The position numbers and the translations under genes are program-made. Below, in pieces: positions 54,798-63,352 of a stretch of DNA of 64,000 nt (position 1 is the stretch's first letter; each line of letters begins with the position of its first letter). The stretch is from an uncultured Robinsoniella sp. (GTDB taxonomy: Bacteria > Bacillota > Clostridia > Lachnospirales > Lachnospiraceae), in assembly GCA_900540475.1 (NCBI GenBank), contig UQGG01000031.1, positions 1 through 64,000 of the forward strand, given 5' to 3'. The notes beneath the pieces were generated by a model. The model searched no databases, was not told where the DNA came from, and saw nothing but the letters and a program-made list of their open reading frames with translations.

Positions 54798-56318
54798 TCA
54801 GGATAGCTTCTTGGCACGCAGCTCCCGCCGGTATGCATTTGGCGGAGCACCGTATCTACGTTTAAACAGGCGGTTAAAATAAGTCTGGCTGGAGAATCCT
54901 GCCTTATCCACGATATCTTTCAGTTTCATATCCGAATTTTCCAAAAGTCCTGCCGCATATTTCAAACGTTCGTCATTCAAGTAGTCATTAAAATAAAATC
55001 CCGTCTGCTGATGAAAGATATTTCCCAGATAGGAAGGGTGCATATTTAGCTTAGCTGCCAGGGTTTTAAGTGAAATATCCTTGTCGGAAAATTCGTGTAC
55101 GGCGTTAATGACTGCATCCACGCAGGGATAAGTTGCAGTCTGCAGCAGCTGCTTCTGGGATAGCACCTCGTATCCGGTATGGATAAAGGTATGCAGATAA
55201 GAAATCATATCAGCATTATTTTCTATTTCTGGATTTAAGCATCTCAATAATTCGATAACAGAAGCATGGGGCTGTGTATCCGTACTGGTCTGTGAGGTAC
55301 ACCAGCTTAAAACAGAGAGAATGCAGGGAATATGTTTGGAAGGAGGCAGTACTTTATCCAGCTGGTCGGTTACCTGCGTAAGATAATCCTGTTCTGCAAT
55401 ACCGGTGTAGTCCTGCTCAATGACGTTTAGCGTCAGGATTGGAAGATCCATATCCTGAAAGATAAAACTGCTCATTTTCGTGTATTGAAGAAACAGATAT
55501 TTTTTTGCATTCCGGTAGCTGATACTCACATCCACGTAATTGTTAACGGTATTTCCCACTGAGACAAAAAACGGAAAATTCAGAATCACTCTGGCATTCT
55601 CCAGATCCGGCAACAGGCTGATCAGGGGAAGTTCAGTAGTTGGGTTGCTGATAATACAGACCAGGCGGGAAGGCGTCTCAAAATAAAAGTGACTGATATA
55701 GGTTCCCACAAAAAGGGATAGGAGATAGTCAAATAAATGAGACATTTTCTCAGTTGTCTGAGGTGTGCCGGTATCAGCAGTAAAGATTATTACCGTATAA
55801 TTATTCAGATAGAGATTTACACCAAGCATCTGGGCACGTGTAATAAATTCATCTTCACTGAGTGACCCTTCCACCCAGCTTTCCGTAAAGATACTTCGAA
55901 AGGTCAGCATCATGGAGCCATAAGTATTGGAAAGGGTGGAGCGTTCTTTCAGATGGCTGACAATCCGGCTGATGGATTCCCCCAGTTCATCGGGATTCAG
56001 CGGCTTCAACAGATAGTTTTCGGCTCCGTGACGCATAGCAGTACGGACATATTCGAAGTTATCGTAGGCAGAAAGCACTAAAATAGAAATCAGGGAATTT
56101 ATTTTACGCACTCTCTGAATCAATTCAAGCCCATCCATCTGCGGCATGGAGATATCTGTAATCAACAGATCAACAGGATTATTCTCCAGGTATTCCAGTG
56201 CATGGAGAGGATTCGTGGTGCTGCAGCATATTTCAAAGTTGAAACCGGTCCAGTCAATGGCCGTTTTCATGCCTTCTATAACAAAAGGCTCATCATCAAC
56301 AATTAATACCCGATACAT
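54798..56318 (-). CDS. Orphan AraC-type response regulator (YesN-like)
   Basis: A 506-residue protein. The receiver (1-120) has Asp55 in ITDISMPQMDG and Lys in YLLKP. A long middle domain follows, and the C-terminal AraC HTH has GFSSQTYFNRLFKRRYGAPP. GAGG lies 7 nt before the ATG. No histidine kinase gene is adjacent in the window, which is unusual for this family. Its partner is therefore elsewhere. Confidence 0.92.
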   Translation of the reverse strand: MYRVLIVDDEPFVIEGMKTAIDWTGFNFEICCSTTNPLHALEYLENNPVDLLITDISMPQMDGLELIQRVRKINSLISILVLSAYDNFEYVRTAMRHGAENYLLKPLNPDELGESISRIVSHLKERSTLSNTYGSMMLTFRSIFTESWVEGSLSEDEFITRAQMLGVNLYLNNYTVIIFTADTGTPQTTEKMSHLFDYLLSLFVGTYISHFYFETPSRLVCIISNPTTELPLISLLPDLENARVILNFPFFVSVGNTVNNYVDVSISYRNAKKYLFLQYTKMSSFIFQDMDLPILTLNVIEQDYTGIAEQDYLTQVTDQLDKVLPPSKHIPCILSVLSWCTSQTSTDTQPHASVIELLRCLNPEIENNADMISYLHTFIHTGYEVLSQKQLLQTATYPCVDAVINAVHEFSDKDISLKTLAAKLNMHPSYLGNIFHQQTGFYFNDYLNDERLKYAAGLLENSDMKLKDIVDKAGFSSQTYFNRLFKRRYGAPPNAYRRELRAKKLS

Positions 56319-56474
56319 AGCAGGGCCTCATTTCTTATCATAAGTTTGCAGCGGCCGCAAAGGCCAGCTGTTTCTAGTTTTAATAGTAGCGGATTGTTTT
56401 GATAAAGTCAAGACTTGAAGGAAGTGTTGTTTATAGAAATATCAAATAATAAATTTGCAAATGATAATAGACAT

Positions 56475-56503
56475 TAGACATTTGATTAAGATAATGTTAT
56501 AAT
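56475..56503 (+). promoter_or_regulatory. Promoter of the single-copy toxin gene
   Basis: TAGACA (56475-56480) and TATAAT (56498-56503) have a 17-nt spacer, about 65 nt before the toxin start. Confidence 0.65.
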
Positions 56504-56535
56504 AGATATCTGGAATAACCGTTACAGGGTGGTTG

Positions 56536-56560
56536 CCCTCCAACTCTAAAAGAAGGGGGG
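56536..56560 (+). promoter_or_regulatory. Hairpin hiding the toxin ribosome binding site
   Basis: CCCTCC (56536-56541) can pair with GGGGGG (56555-56560), the ribosome binding site, with one G:U pair and a 13-nt loop. The layout is the same as at the duplicated toxin locus. Confidence 0.6.
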
Positions 56561-56567
56561 TGATATT

Positions 56568-56654
56568 ATGAATACATACCAGGTATTAACATTGTTGTTT
56601 ATATTTGGAAGTTTTCTTATTTCTCTCCTAGCCTATGTAGACAAGAAGAAATAA
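56568..56654 (+). CDS. Holin-like type I toxin
   Basis: A 28-residue peptide, MNTYQVLTLLFIFGSFLIS then LLAYVDKKK: one membrane helix with a short basic tail, the classic holin-like toxin form. AAGGGGGGT lies 7 nt before the ATG and is partly paired in a leader hairpin. Opposite its 3' end an antisense RNA is predicted. It is related in plan to the duplicated locus at 34.9-35.4 kb but lies on the other strand and is not a recent copy. Confidence 0.87.
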   Translation: MNTYQVLTLLFIFGSFLISLLAYVDKKK

Positions 56655-56757
56655 AAAAAGCCTACCCTGTTCTAACCAACAAGGTAGGCAATGTCCATTA
56701 GGGACAACTCATTATAATGAGGATAACTACCTAGCTCGGGCGGTTATTCCTTTTTGT
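56653..56757 (-). ncRNA. Antisense antitoxin RNA
   Basis: A predicted ~105-nt RNA. It starts about 7 nt after the -10 box at 56764-56769 and ends at a minus-strand terminator with arms GCCTACC (56660-56666) and GGTAGGC (56683-56689), plus seven A on the plus strand (T on its own). Its end overlaps the toxin stop codon. The length equals that of the two antisense RNAs near 35 kb. Confidence 0.78.
56721..56755 (+). terminator. Terminator of the toxin mRNA
   Basis: GGATAAC pairs with GTTATTCC (one bulge), with a few more pairs inside, and is followed by five T. The toxin mRNA would therefore include the full complement of the antisense RNA. Confidence 0.65.
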
Positions 56758-56763
56758 ATTTAA

Positions 56764-56792
56764 ATAATATCATCTTTGAGTAAAATTGTCAA
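56764..56792 (-). promoter_or_regulatory. Promoter of the antisense RNA
   Basis: On the minus strand TTGACA (56787-56792) and TATTAT (56764-56769) have a 17-nt spacer; a strong consensus promoter. Confidence 0.85.
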
Positions 56793-56847
56793 ATAAACAT
56801 TTTATGCAGGCAGGATGGGGACGGACGAAAATAGAAGAGTCATATAA

Positions 56848-56893
56848 AACAGAGTAAAGAAGTTCAAAATGAACTTTACACTCTGTTTTTTTG
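56848..56893. terminator. Bidirectional terminator
   Basis: A long stem around ACAGAGT..AAG..AAGTTC and GAACTT..ACACTCTGT has seven T on the plus strand and four on the minus. It ends the AraC gene (57776-56925) on the minus strand. Confidence 0.75.
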
Positions 56894-56924
56894 TTAAGCC
56901 AATAATATTGGCAAACGGGAATCA

Positions 56925-57776
56925 TCACCTGGACTTTCTGGCTTTCCGATAAGCCCTTGGTGAAGCCCCGTTTACTTTATAAAACAAATCCCCAAAATAA
57001 TTACTGTTTTCAAATCCACACCGAGTAGCAATATCTGTTATGGAATCACTGGTGTGGAGAAGCTCATAAGCAGCTTTTTGAATGCGGATCTGTGTGAGGT
57101 ATTCTTTGAAGCCAAAGCCAGTGACTGCTTTGAATTTACGGGAGAAGTAGGTAGGGTTTAAATTGGCTTCTCTGGCAGCGTCCTCAAGGGTGATGGACTG
57201 CCAGTATGACTGGCTGATGAAGAAGGCGGCTTTGCCGATGGCTTCGTCCTGGGGTGTCAATTGGGCGGAGGCGGGCAGATGTTCTTCCATCTTAAGCCGT
57301 TTAAGCTGTACAATCAGCCGGCACAGGGATTGGGATATCAATATGGAGGAAAATTCATCCTTTTGCTCGAATTCCGCAAAAAGGTGATTCATCGTCTGCA
57401 GGATTTCTTCATGAGAATTTTCTGGTATATGCAGACAGGGTGTGCCCAGAAAATGATCTTTCATCAGATCCGGACAGACATCGGTAATTGCAGAAATGTA
57501 ACAGGGGTCAAACATAATAACAATTCTTTCGTGTGTAGAAACCTGAGAATATGTAGTACGGTGCAGAAGTCCGGGTGAGATCAGTGCCAGATCATGCGGG
57601 CGCATAGCATGGACGGTATGCTGTATAAAAAATTTCTGTATGCCCGACAGTAGGTAATAAAGTTCATAGCAGTCGTGAGAATGGGATTCGGGCATACGGA
57701 AATTACTGTTTCGACGAAGCTGGTTTATAAAAAACAGCGGAGGTTCATATACGGGTTCTTTATGGTCTGGATTCAT
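56925..57776 (-). CDS. AraC family transcriptional regulator
   Basis: A 283-residue protein. The cupin sensor has SHSHDCYELYYLLSG and PHDLALISPGLLHR. The double HTH has LEDAAREANLNPTYFSRKFKAVTG and GFENSNYFGDLFYKVNGASPRAYRK. The ribosome binding site is weak (AAAGG, 10 nt upstream). It is divergent from the MATE exporter gene and may regulate it. Confidence 0.9.
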   Translation of the reverse strand: MNPDHKEPVYEPPLFFINQLRRNSNFRMPESHSHDCYELYYLLSGIQKFFIQHTVHAMRPHDLALISPGLLHRTTYSQVSTHERIVIMFDPCYISAITDVCPDLMKDHFLGTPCLHIPENSHEEILQTMNHLFAEFEQKDEFSSILISQSLCRLIVQLKRLKMEEHLPASAQLTPQDEAIGKAAFFISQSYWQSITLEDAAREANLNPTYFSRKFKAVTGFGFKEYLTQIRIQKAAYELLHTSDSITDIATRCGFENSNYFGDLFYKVNGASPRAYRKARKSR

Positions 57777-58019
57777 TTTAACACAGCCTTTCCTGAAAAT
57801 ACTTAACTTATTTTAATGGTCCATTTGTAAAATCACTTTTGCGAAATGCAATCTTAATTCTTCAAAATTGTAAATCGAAATGCAACCTTTTAGAACTATA
57901 ATAACACAAAAAATCTGTAATACAAGCGTATATTCACGAAAAAACAGTAGATATCTAAAAGATTTTGCTGTAAAATACAGATCTACAAGCAGTTAAAAGG
58001 TATTAAAGGAGCAGACATC

Positions 58020-59450
58020 ATGGAAGAGAATAATGCACAGCTGTCAGCAAAAGATCAGAAGTTTCGGGATTTTACGCTGAATGGGAATATGTGGAAGGTA
58101 GTATGGCAGGTTGCATTGCCGCTATGTGTATATCAGTGCCTGGGGCAGGTATTCGGAGTGCTGGATACGATGATGGCTTCCCATATCAGTTCCAATACAG
58201 TATCGGCAGTGGCTTATCTGGCTCAGATTAATTCCATTATCTCGGCGGTGGGCGGAGGATTGGCAGTAGGCGCCAGTCTTAAGGTCAGTGAGGCTTATGG
58301 GGAAGGAAAGTATGACCTGGTAAAAAAGCGGGTCAGTACGCTGTATGCCATGTGCGGAGTATTATCTGCTGTCATTCTTCTGCTTATACCGTTTACGAAG
58401 CAGATTCTGGCATTTGCAAAGACGCCGGCTGAGCTGATTGCAGAAGGCAATACTTATTTTCAGCTTCAGCTGCTGGCAATGGTTATTATATTTTTTAACA
58501 ATGTGTTTATTGCCATCGAGCGTGCCAGAGGCGAGACTAAGCTCATCATGAAAATGAATATTATTGTTATTTTCACCAAGACATTTTTAACCGCGCTGTT
58601 TGTTTATGTTCTAAAAGGAAGTATAGTTACGATGTCACTGGCAACGATTATCTCTCAGTCAACCCTGATGGTGATCGGGCTGGTCAAAATGAAGCGTGAA
58701 AAGAATGCATTTGGGTTTTCCCTTCGTTTTGTATCTTTTAAAAAGAGATTGTCGGGACCAATGATTGTACAGTCCATTCCGCTGATTGTAGAAAGAGCCT
58801 TATTTTCCATGGGAAAGTTAATGGTAAATTCTATGAGTACGCTGTATGGAGTACTTACCGTAGGGGCATTGGGGGTTTCCAATAACCTGGGAGGCTTTGC
58901 CTCAGCACCCCAAAATGGTTTACAGGAAGGAGCCGCTTCCGTAATCAGCCAGAATGCAGGAGCCGGCAGATTCGACCGGGCGCTGCAGGCATTTTGGAGT
59001 GTATTGGTCTATAATTTAATAGCAGGAGCAGCAGCATATGCCATCTCAATGGTATTTCTCCAGCAGATCAGCAGTATGTTTTCGGAAAATGACCTGGAGT
59101 TTCAGCGGCTGATTATGAAAATATTCCGGTTTGAGGCAATGGGATTTGTACCTCTGGGAATCAATTCGGCGGTCATGTCATTGCTCTATGGTTTGGGAAA
59201 AACCAAAATATCATTGTTGATCAGCATGAGCAGGATCTTTGTATTCCGGGTGCCGGTTCTATGGTTCTTACAGAATTTTACGAACCTGGGAAGTGAGAGC
59301 GTAGGTATTGTAATGATGGTCAGCAATATATCTGTTGCCTTTGTGGCAATTCTGGCAGCGGCGATCGTTATACCGGCTGCAAAGAAAAAATATATGGGAG
59401 AACACAAGAAGAAAAGTAAGCGCTTTCATAATTTCCTATCAAAAATATAA
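58020..59450 (+). CDS. MATE family efflux transporter
   Basis: A 476-residue exporter with about 12 spans in two related halves. The first half starts WKVVWQVALPLCVYQCLGQVFGVLDTMMAS, the second near VQSIPLIVERALFSMGKLMVN. It should be driven by Na+ or H+ and exports organic cations or drugs, but the substrate is not predictable. AAAGGAG lies before the ATG. It is divergent from an AraC gene. Confidence 0.92.
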   Translation: MEENNAQLSAKDQKFRDFTLNGNMWKVVWQVALPLCVYQCLGQVFGVLDTMMASHISSNTVSAVAYLAQINSIISAVGGGLAVGASLKVSEAYGEGKYDLVKKRVSTLYAMCGVLSAVILLLIPFTKQILAFAKTPAELIAEGNTYFQLQLLAMVIIFFNNVFIAIERARGETKLIMKMNIIVIFTKTFLTALFVYVLKGSIVTMSLATIISQSTLMVIGLVKMKREKNAFGFSLRFVSFKKRLSGPMIVQSIPLIVERALFSMGKLMVNSMSTLYGVLTVGALGVSNNLGGFASAPQNGLQEGAASVISQNAGAGRFDRALQAFWSVLVYNLIAGAAAYAISMVFLQQISSMFSENDLEFQRLIMKIFRFEAMGFVPLGINSAVMSLLYGLGKTKISLLISMSRIFVFRVPVLWFLQNFTNLGSESVGIVMMVSNISVAFVAILAAAIVIPAAKKKYMGEHKKKSKRFHNFLSKI

Positions 59451-59606
59451 AAAATATGAAAAAAATATAAATAAAAATGAAATTTGTACAAAAATATTGA
59501 ATCTCTACTATATAAATATTTCTAAAAATCCCTTATACTTTCCTTAACGACAAAGAACAGGCGGAAAATAAACCGTCTTGAAAAAGATAATCGGGAGGGA
59601 TATAGT

Positions 59607-60551
59607 ATGAGGGCTTCCAGTCAAAAAAATGTAAGCACTTCCAAAAAGACATTGAGAAAGCACATCTATGAATATCGATGGATCTATGCACTTGGATTAC
59701 CGGGATTAATTGTTTTATTCCTGTTTTCCTATCTGCCTATGAGAGGTCTGTTGATGGCATTTCAGAATTACAATCCACATTTAGGATTACTTAAAAGTGA
59801 ATGGGTGGGATTAAAACATTTCGAAGCATTGTTCCAGGACCCTAAATTTTATAACATGTTAAAAAATACACTGATCATCAGTGGTTTAAGTCTTTTGACT
59901 TTTCCTGCGCCGATTTTCCTGGCATTGATCATGAATGAGGTTCGAAATGCGAAATTCAAAAAACTGATACAGACTTCTGTATACCTTCCGCATTTCCTTT
60001 CCTGGGCAATTGTAGCCAGCTTAACATTTTTCCTGCTTTCTACCGAACAGGGACTTGTGAACAAGATTGCAAATTTGCTGGGATATGAATCAACTGCTTA
60101 TTTGTTCAGCACAAAATGGATTTATCTGGTTATCGTGATTCAGTCTCTCTGGAAAAGCATCGGCTGGGGCTCTATCGTATACCTGGCAGCTATTTCCGGA
60201 ATTGACCAGTCTCTGTATGAGGCAGCAAAAATGGATGGTGCAAATAAGTTCCAGTGTATGATGAAGATCACGTTGCCATGTATTATGCCTACCGTAGCCG
60301 TTATGTTAATCCTTAGAATGGGAACCATCATCTCCGTAGATTTTGAACAGGTATTTCTGATGAATAATGCCATGGTAAAATCAAAACTGGAGGTATTCGA
60401 GATCTACATATACAACAACAGTATTGCCAGCGGAAGTACGCAGTACTCTTATACAACCGCAATTGGACTGTTTAAATCTGTAATTAATACGGCACTTGTT
60501 ATTTTTACTAACTGGATTACCAACCGTAAAGGTTATGACGGGGTTATGTAG
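59607..60551 (+). CDS. Sugar ABC importer permease, LplB type
   Basis: A 314-residue permease with about six spans. The EAA loop is YEAAKMDGANKFQCMMKITL. GGGAGGGA lies before the ATG. It is first of an importer group (59607-63208) with a glycosidase gene after it. The 156-nt gap before it is A/T-rich with no gene. Confidence 0.92.
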   Translation: MRASSQKNVSTSKKTLRKHIYEYRWIYALGLPGLIVLFLFSYLPMRGLLMAFQNYNPHLGLLKSEWVGLKHFEALFQDPKFYNMLKNTLIISGLSLLTFPAPIFLALIMNEVRNAKFKKLIQTSVYLPHFLSWAIVASLTFFLLSTEQGLVNKIANLLGYESTAYLFSTKWIYLVIVIQSLWKSIGWGSIVYLAAISGIDQSLYEAAKMDGANKFQCMMKITLPCIMPTVAVMLILRMGTIISVDFEQVFLMNNAMVKSKLEVFEIYIYNNSIASGSTQYSYTTAIGLFKSVINTALVIFTNWITNRKGYDGVM

Positions 60552-60580
60552 AGATGAGGATGGAAAGGAGAGCGAATAAA

Positions 60581-61450
60581 ATGGGTATGAAAGCCAAAGA
60601 AAATATTTATCAGAGCATTTTGTGGTTAATTCTTATTATTATTGCAGGCACCATGATTCTGCCGTTCCTGTATGTTGTAGTATTATCCTTTACCGATTCC
60701 ACAGCGTATGTAGCAGGTGAGTTTATGCTATGGCCGAAAAAATGGTCTCTGGCAGCATATAAATTGATTTTATCCGGAACGGGCTTCCTGAATTCCTTGA
60801 AATCAACCATATTTATAACAGCAGTGGGGGTACCGCTCAGCGTCTTTTTAAATGCCGGACTGGCATATATGCTATCAAAACCCATACCGGGACGAAGTTT
60901 CTTTAATAAATACGTTATGATAACAATGCTGTTTACAGCAGGTATGGTACCTAACTTTATGAATATTAATTCCCTGGGATTGATTGATAATTATTTTGCA
61001 TGTATCCTGCCGGCTGCATGCGGTGCCTGGAGCATCATGGTTATGAGATCTTTCTTCCAGTCATTGCCTATTGAACTGGAGGAGGCGGCTAAGATTGACG
61101 GCTGCGGGCAGCTTCGTATCTTTGGAACCATCGTAGTTCCGCTGTCTAAAGCAATGCTTGCAACGATGACACTGTTTTCCTTTGTCAGCTATTGGAATAC
61201 ATACTTTAACTCTATTATGTACATGACATCTACAGCGAAGGCATCCTTACAGGTATATGTACAGAAAGTTGTACTTTCATCCAACATCTCAGATGTCCTG
61301 GATGTGCAGTCAACCGTTCAGAACGCTGTGCCTCAGGAAGTTATGAGAATGGCGGCGGTAGTAGTAGTCGTGTTACCCGTACTGATTATTTATCCGTTCC
61401 TGCAGAAATATTTCGAGTCAGGAATGATGGTAGGTGCAGTCAAAGGCTAA
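60581..61450 (+). CDS. Sugar ABC importer permease, YtcP/LplC type
   Basis: A 289-residue permease with about six spans. The EAA loop is EEAAKIDGCGQLRIFGTIVV, and the C terminus is SGMMVGAVKG. The start at 60581 follows AAAGGAG; an ATG at 60554 has no ribosome binding site. It works with the gene before it. Confidence 0.9.
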   Translation: MGMKAKENIYQSILWLILIIIAGTMILPFLYVVVLSFTDSTAYVAGEFMLWPKKWSLAAYKLILSGTGFLNSLKSTIFITAVGVPLSVFLNAGLAYMLSKPIPGRSFFNKYVMITMLFTAGMVPNFMNINSLGLIDNYFACILPAACGAWSIMVMRSFFQSLPIELEEAAKIDGCGQLRIFGTIVVPLSKAMLATMTLFSFVSYWNTYFNSIMYMTSTAKASLQVYVQKVVLSSNISDVLDVQSTVQNAVPQEVMRMAAVVVVVLPVLIIYPFLQKYFESGMMVGAVKG

Positions 61451-61498
61451 AAACGCAGGGCGTTTTTATATAAAAAGATCATATAGGAGGAATAAGAT

Positions 61499-63208
61499 AT
61501 GAGGAAGAATTTTAAAAATCAGGTAGCGCTTGGTCTGGCAGCAGTTCTGGCGGCATCTGCTCTTGCAGGATGCGGCGGTTCCGATGGTAAAACCACAGAA
61601 GCACCAAAGACAGAAGGAACACAGGCAGAAGCAGGGACCGGAGATACTGCAAGCGGCGAAACAGCAGGCGGAGAAACCGCAGGAACAGGAGAAAACGGTG
61701 ATCGTATGACAATCACGGTCATGGGGATCGATTGGGGATATGGTCCGCTGGCTAACAGTGAGATGGAACAGTACTGGGAAGATATGTTTGATGTGAATCT
61801 GGAGATTGAATGGGTAAATTACCAGGATTTTGACCAGAAGGTAAATACGCTGATTGCGGCAAACAGTATGCCGGATGTGATCCAGGTGAGCAAGCAGGGG
61901 AATGGTTCCTATTATTACCCGGTATTTACACAGGCAGTGGATGCAGGATCATTTGTAGATATGACGCCTTATTTATTTGATAACGGAAACGGAATTGCCG
62001 AGACCAATGCAGTTATGAAGAGCTGGGATGAGAATATGTGGGATCAGGCAAGATATAACGGTGGAATCTATATTCTTCCAAGAAGCAAGGCGGAAAGCGG
62101 ACAGAATTCAGGTATAGAAGTCAGAAAAGACCTGATGGAAAAATATAATTTCACGGAAGAACCAAAAACCATGGAAGAATTAAAAACCTGGCTGATCGAT
62201 CTGTCTAAAGCAGCATCCGAGGGGGAAGGCAAGAAGATCTATGCGCTGGAGTATTTTGATGATGATTTTATGAACGACAGAATTAAAGCATTTGCAGTTG
62301 CCTTCACAGGACAGTCTGACTGGGCTGTAAATGAAAGCGGAGAATTTGAGTACATGCAGTTTAAAGATGAGTATATCAATTTCCTGAACTGGATGAAAGA
62401 TTTATATGATGCTGGCGCTATTGATCCAGAATTTGCTCTGGCAAATGCAGATACTTCAAAATGGAAAGCAGGCAATTCTGTGGCTTACCTGACAGCCTGG
62501 TATAACTGGAACCAGTCAGCCGACCTCACCAGTAATAAAATATTTGATGAAAGTACAGGACCGGAATTAAAAGCTTGGTGTCTGATGCCGGTGAAGGGAG
62601 ACAAAGCTTATACTGTAAGCCCCAATTATACGGATATCGATTCCTGTATCGCGATCAGTTCAAAGTGCTCAGAAGAAAAAATCAAGAAGATCATGGATGT
62701 TTTCAATGCAACGGAAGAAACATATCCCGGATATGATTCGGTAATGATGGATGGTGTAAAGGATGTCCACTATACCTTAAAAGAAGACGGAACCAAAAAT
62801 ACAGACGATGAAGTATTTAAGAAGAAAAGACAGGATGGCTATGTAGGCGCATGGAATCAGATCTTCCTGAAAAAAGATGCTGACCAGATTACGGATAAGT
62901 TTATGAAAGACGGTACCAAGAGAGCATCCGATGAAAATATTGCAAGAGTAGAAGAAATCAAAGAATTCGTTTACAGTGACTTAAAAGAAACCGAAACAAA
63001 AAATGCAATCAGCAACCTTCAGTCAACAACTTACAATAATAACTGGAAAGTATTAACAGATGATGTAAATACCCTGTGTACCCAGTATATTATGGGACAG
63101 ATTGGGGAGACCGAGTGGAAAACTTTTGTACAGGGAATCGTAGATTCTGCAGATTACAAAACAATCCAACAGGAATTTAAAGACGCAGCGGCAGAAGCAG
63201 CGAAATAA
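61499..63208 (+). CDS. Extracellular sugar-binding lipoprotein, LplA type
   Basis: A 569-residue binding protein. The signal peptide ends at lipobox LAGC (Cys25), followed by a long Gly/Thr/Glu linker to about residue 72. The large LplA-like domain has IDWGYGPLANSEMEQYWEDMF. AGGAGGA lies before the ATG. The substrate is likely an oligosaccharide degraded by the GH2-like enzyme encoded next. Confidence 0.92.
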   Translation: MRKNFKNQVALGLAAVLAASALAGCGGSDGKTTEAPKTEGTQAEAGTGDTASGETAGGETAGTGENGDRMTITVMGIDWGYGPLANSEMEQYWEDMFDVNLEIEWVNYQDFDQKVNTLIAANSMPDVIQVSKQGNGSYYYPVFTQAVDAGSFVDMTPYLFDNGNGIAETNAVMKSWDENMWDQARYNGGIYILPRSKAESGQNSGIEVRKDLMEKYNFTEEPKTMEELKTWLIDLSKAASEGEGKKIYALEYFDDDFMNDRIKAFAVAFTGQSDWAVNESGEFEYMQFKDEYINFLNWMKDLYDAGAIDPEFALANADTSKWKAGNSVAYLTAWYNWNQSADLTSNKIFDESTGPELKAWCLMPVKGDKAYTVSPNYTDIDSCIAISSKCSEEKIKKIMDVFNATEETYPGYDSVMMDGVKDVHYTLKEDGTKNTDDEVFKKKRQDGYVGAWNQIFLKKDADQITDKFMKDGTKRASDENIARVEEIKEFVYSDLKETETKNAISNLQSTTYNNNWKVLTDDVNTLCTQYIMGQIGETEWKTFVQGIVDSADYKTIQQEFKDAAAEAAK

Positions 63209-63235
63209 TAGTAATTGGTAAAACAATAAAAGCGG

Positions 63236-63300
63236 CAGGGGACATTCACGATATCTTAAAACTGGAAACTGACAGATAAAAGTACGTGGATGTGCCCTGT
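63236..63300 (+). other. Intercistronic stem after the binding protein gene
   Basis: CAGGGGACATTCACG (63236-63250) pairs with CGTGGATGTGCCCTG (63285-63299) with two mismatches. The loop is 34 nt. No T run follows. It may stabilise the binding-protein part of the mRNA or thin transcription into the glycosidase gene. Confidence 0.45.
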
Positions 63301-63352
63301 TAAGCTGTAAGCAGTATCGCAGTCAGGACTGTGGTATGCATGGGAGGATAAT

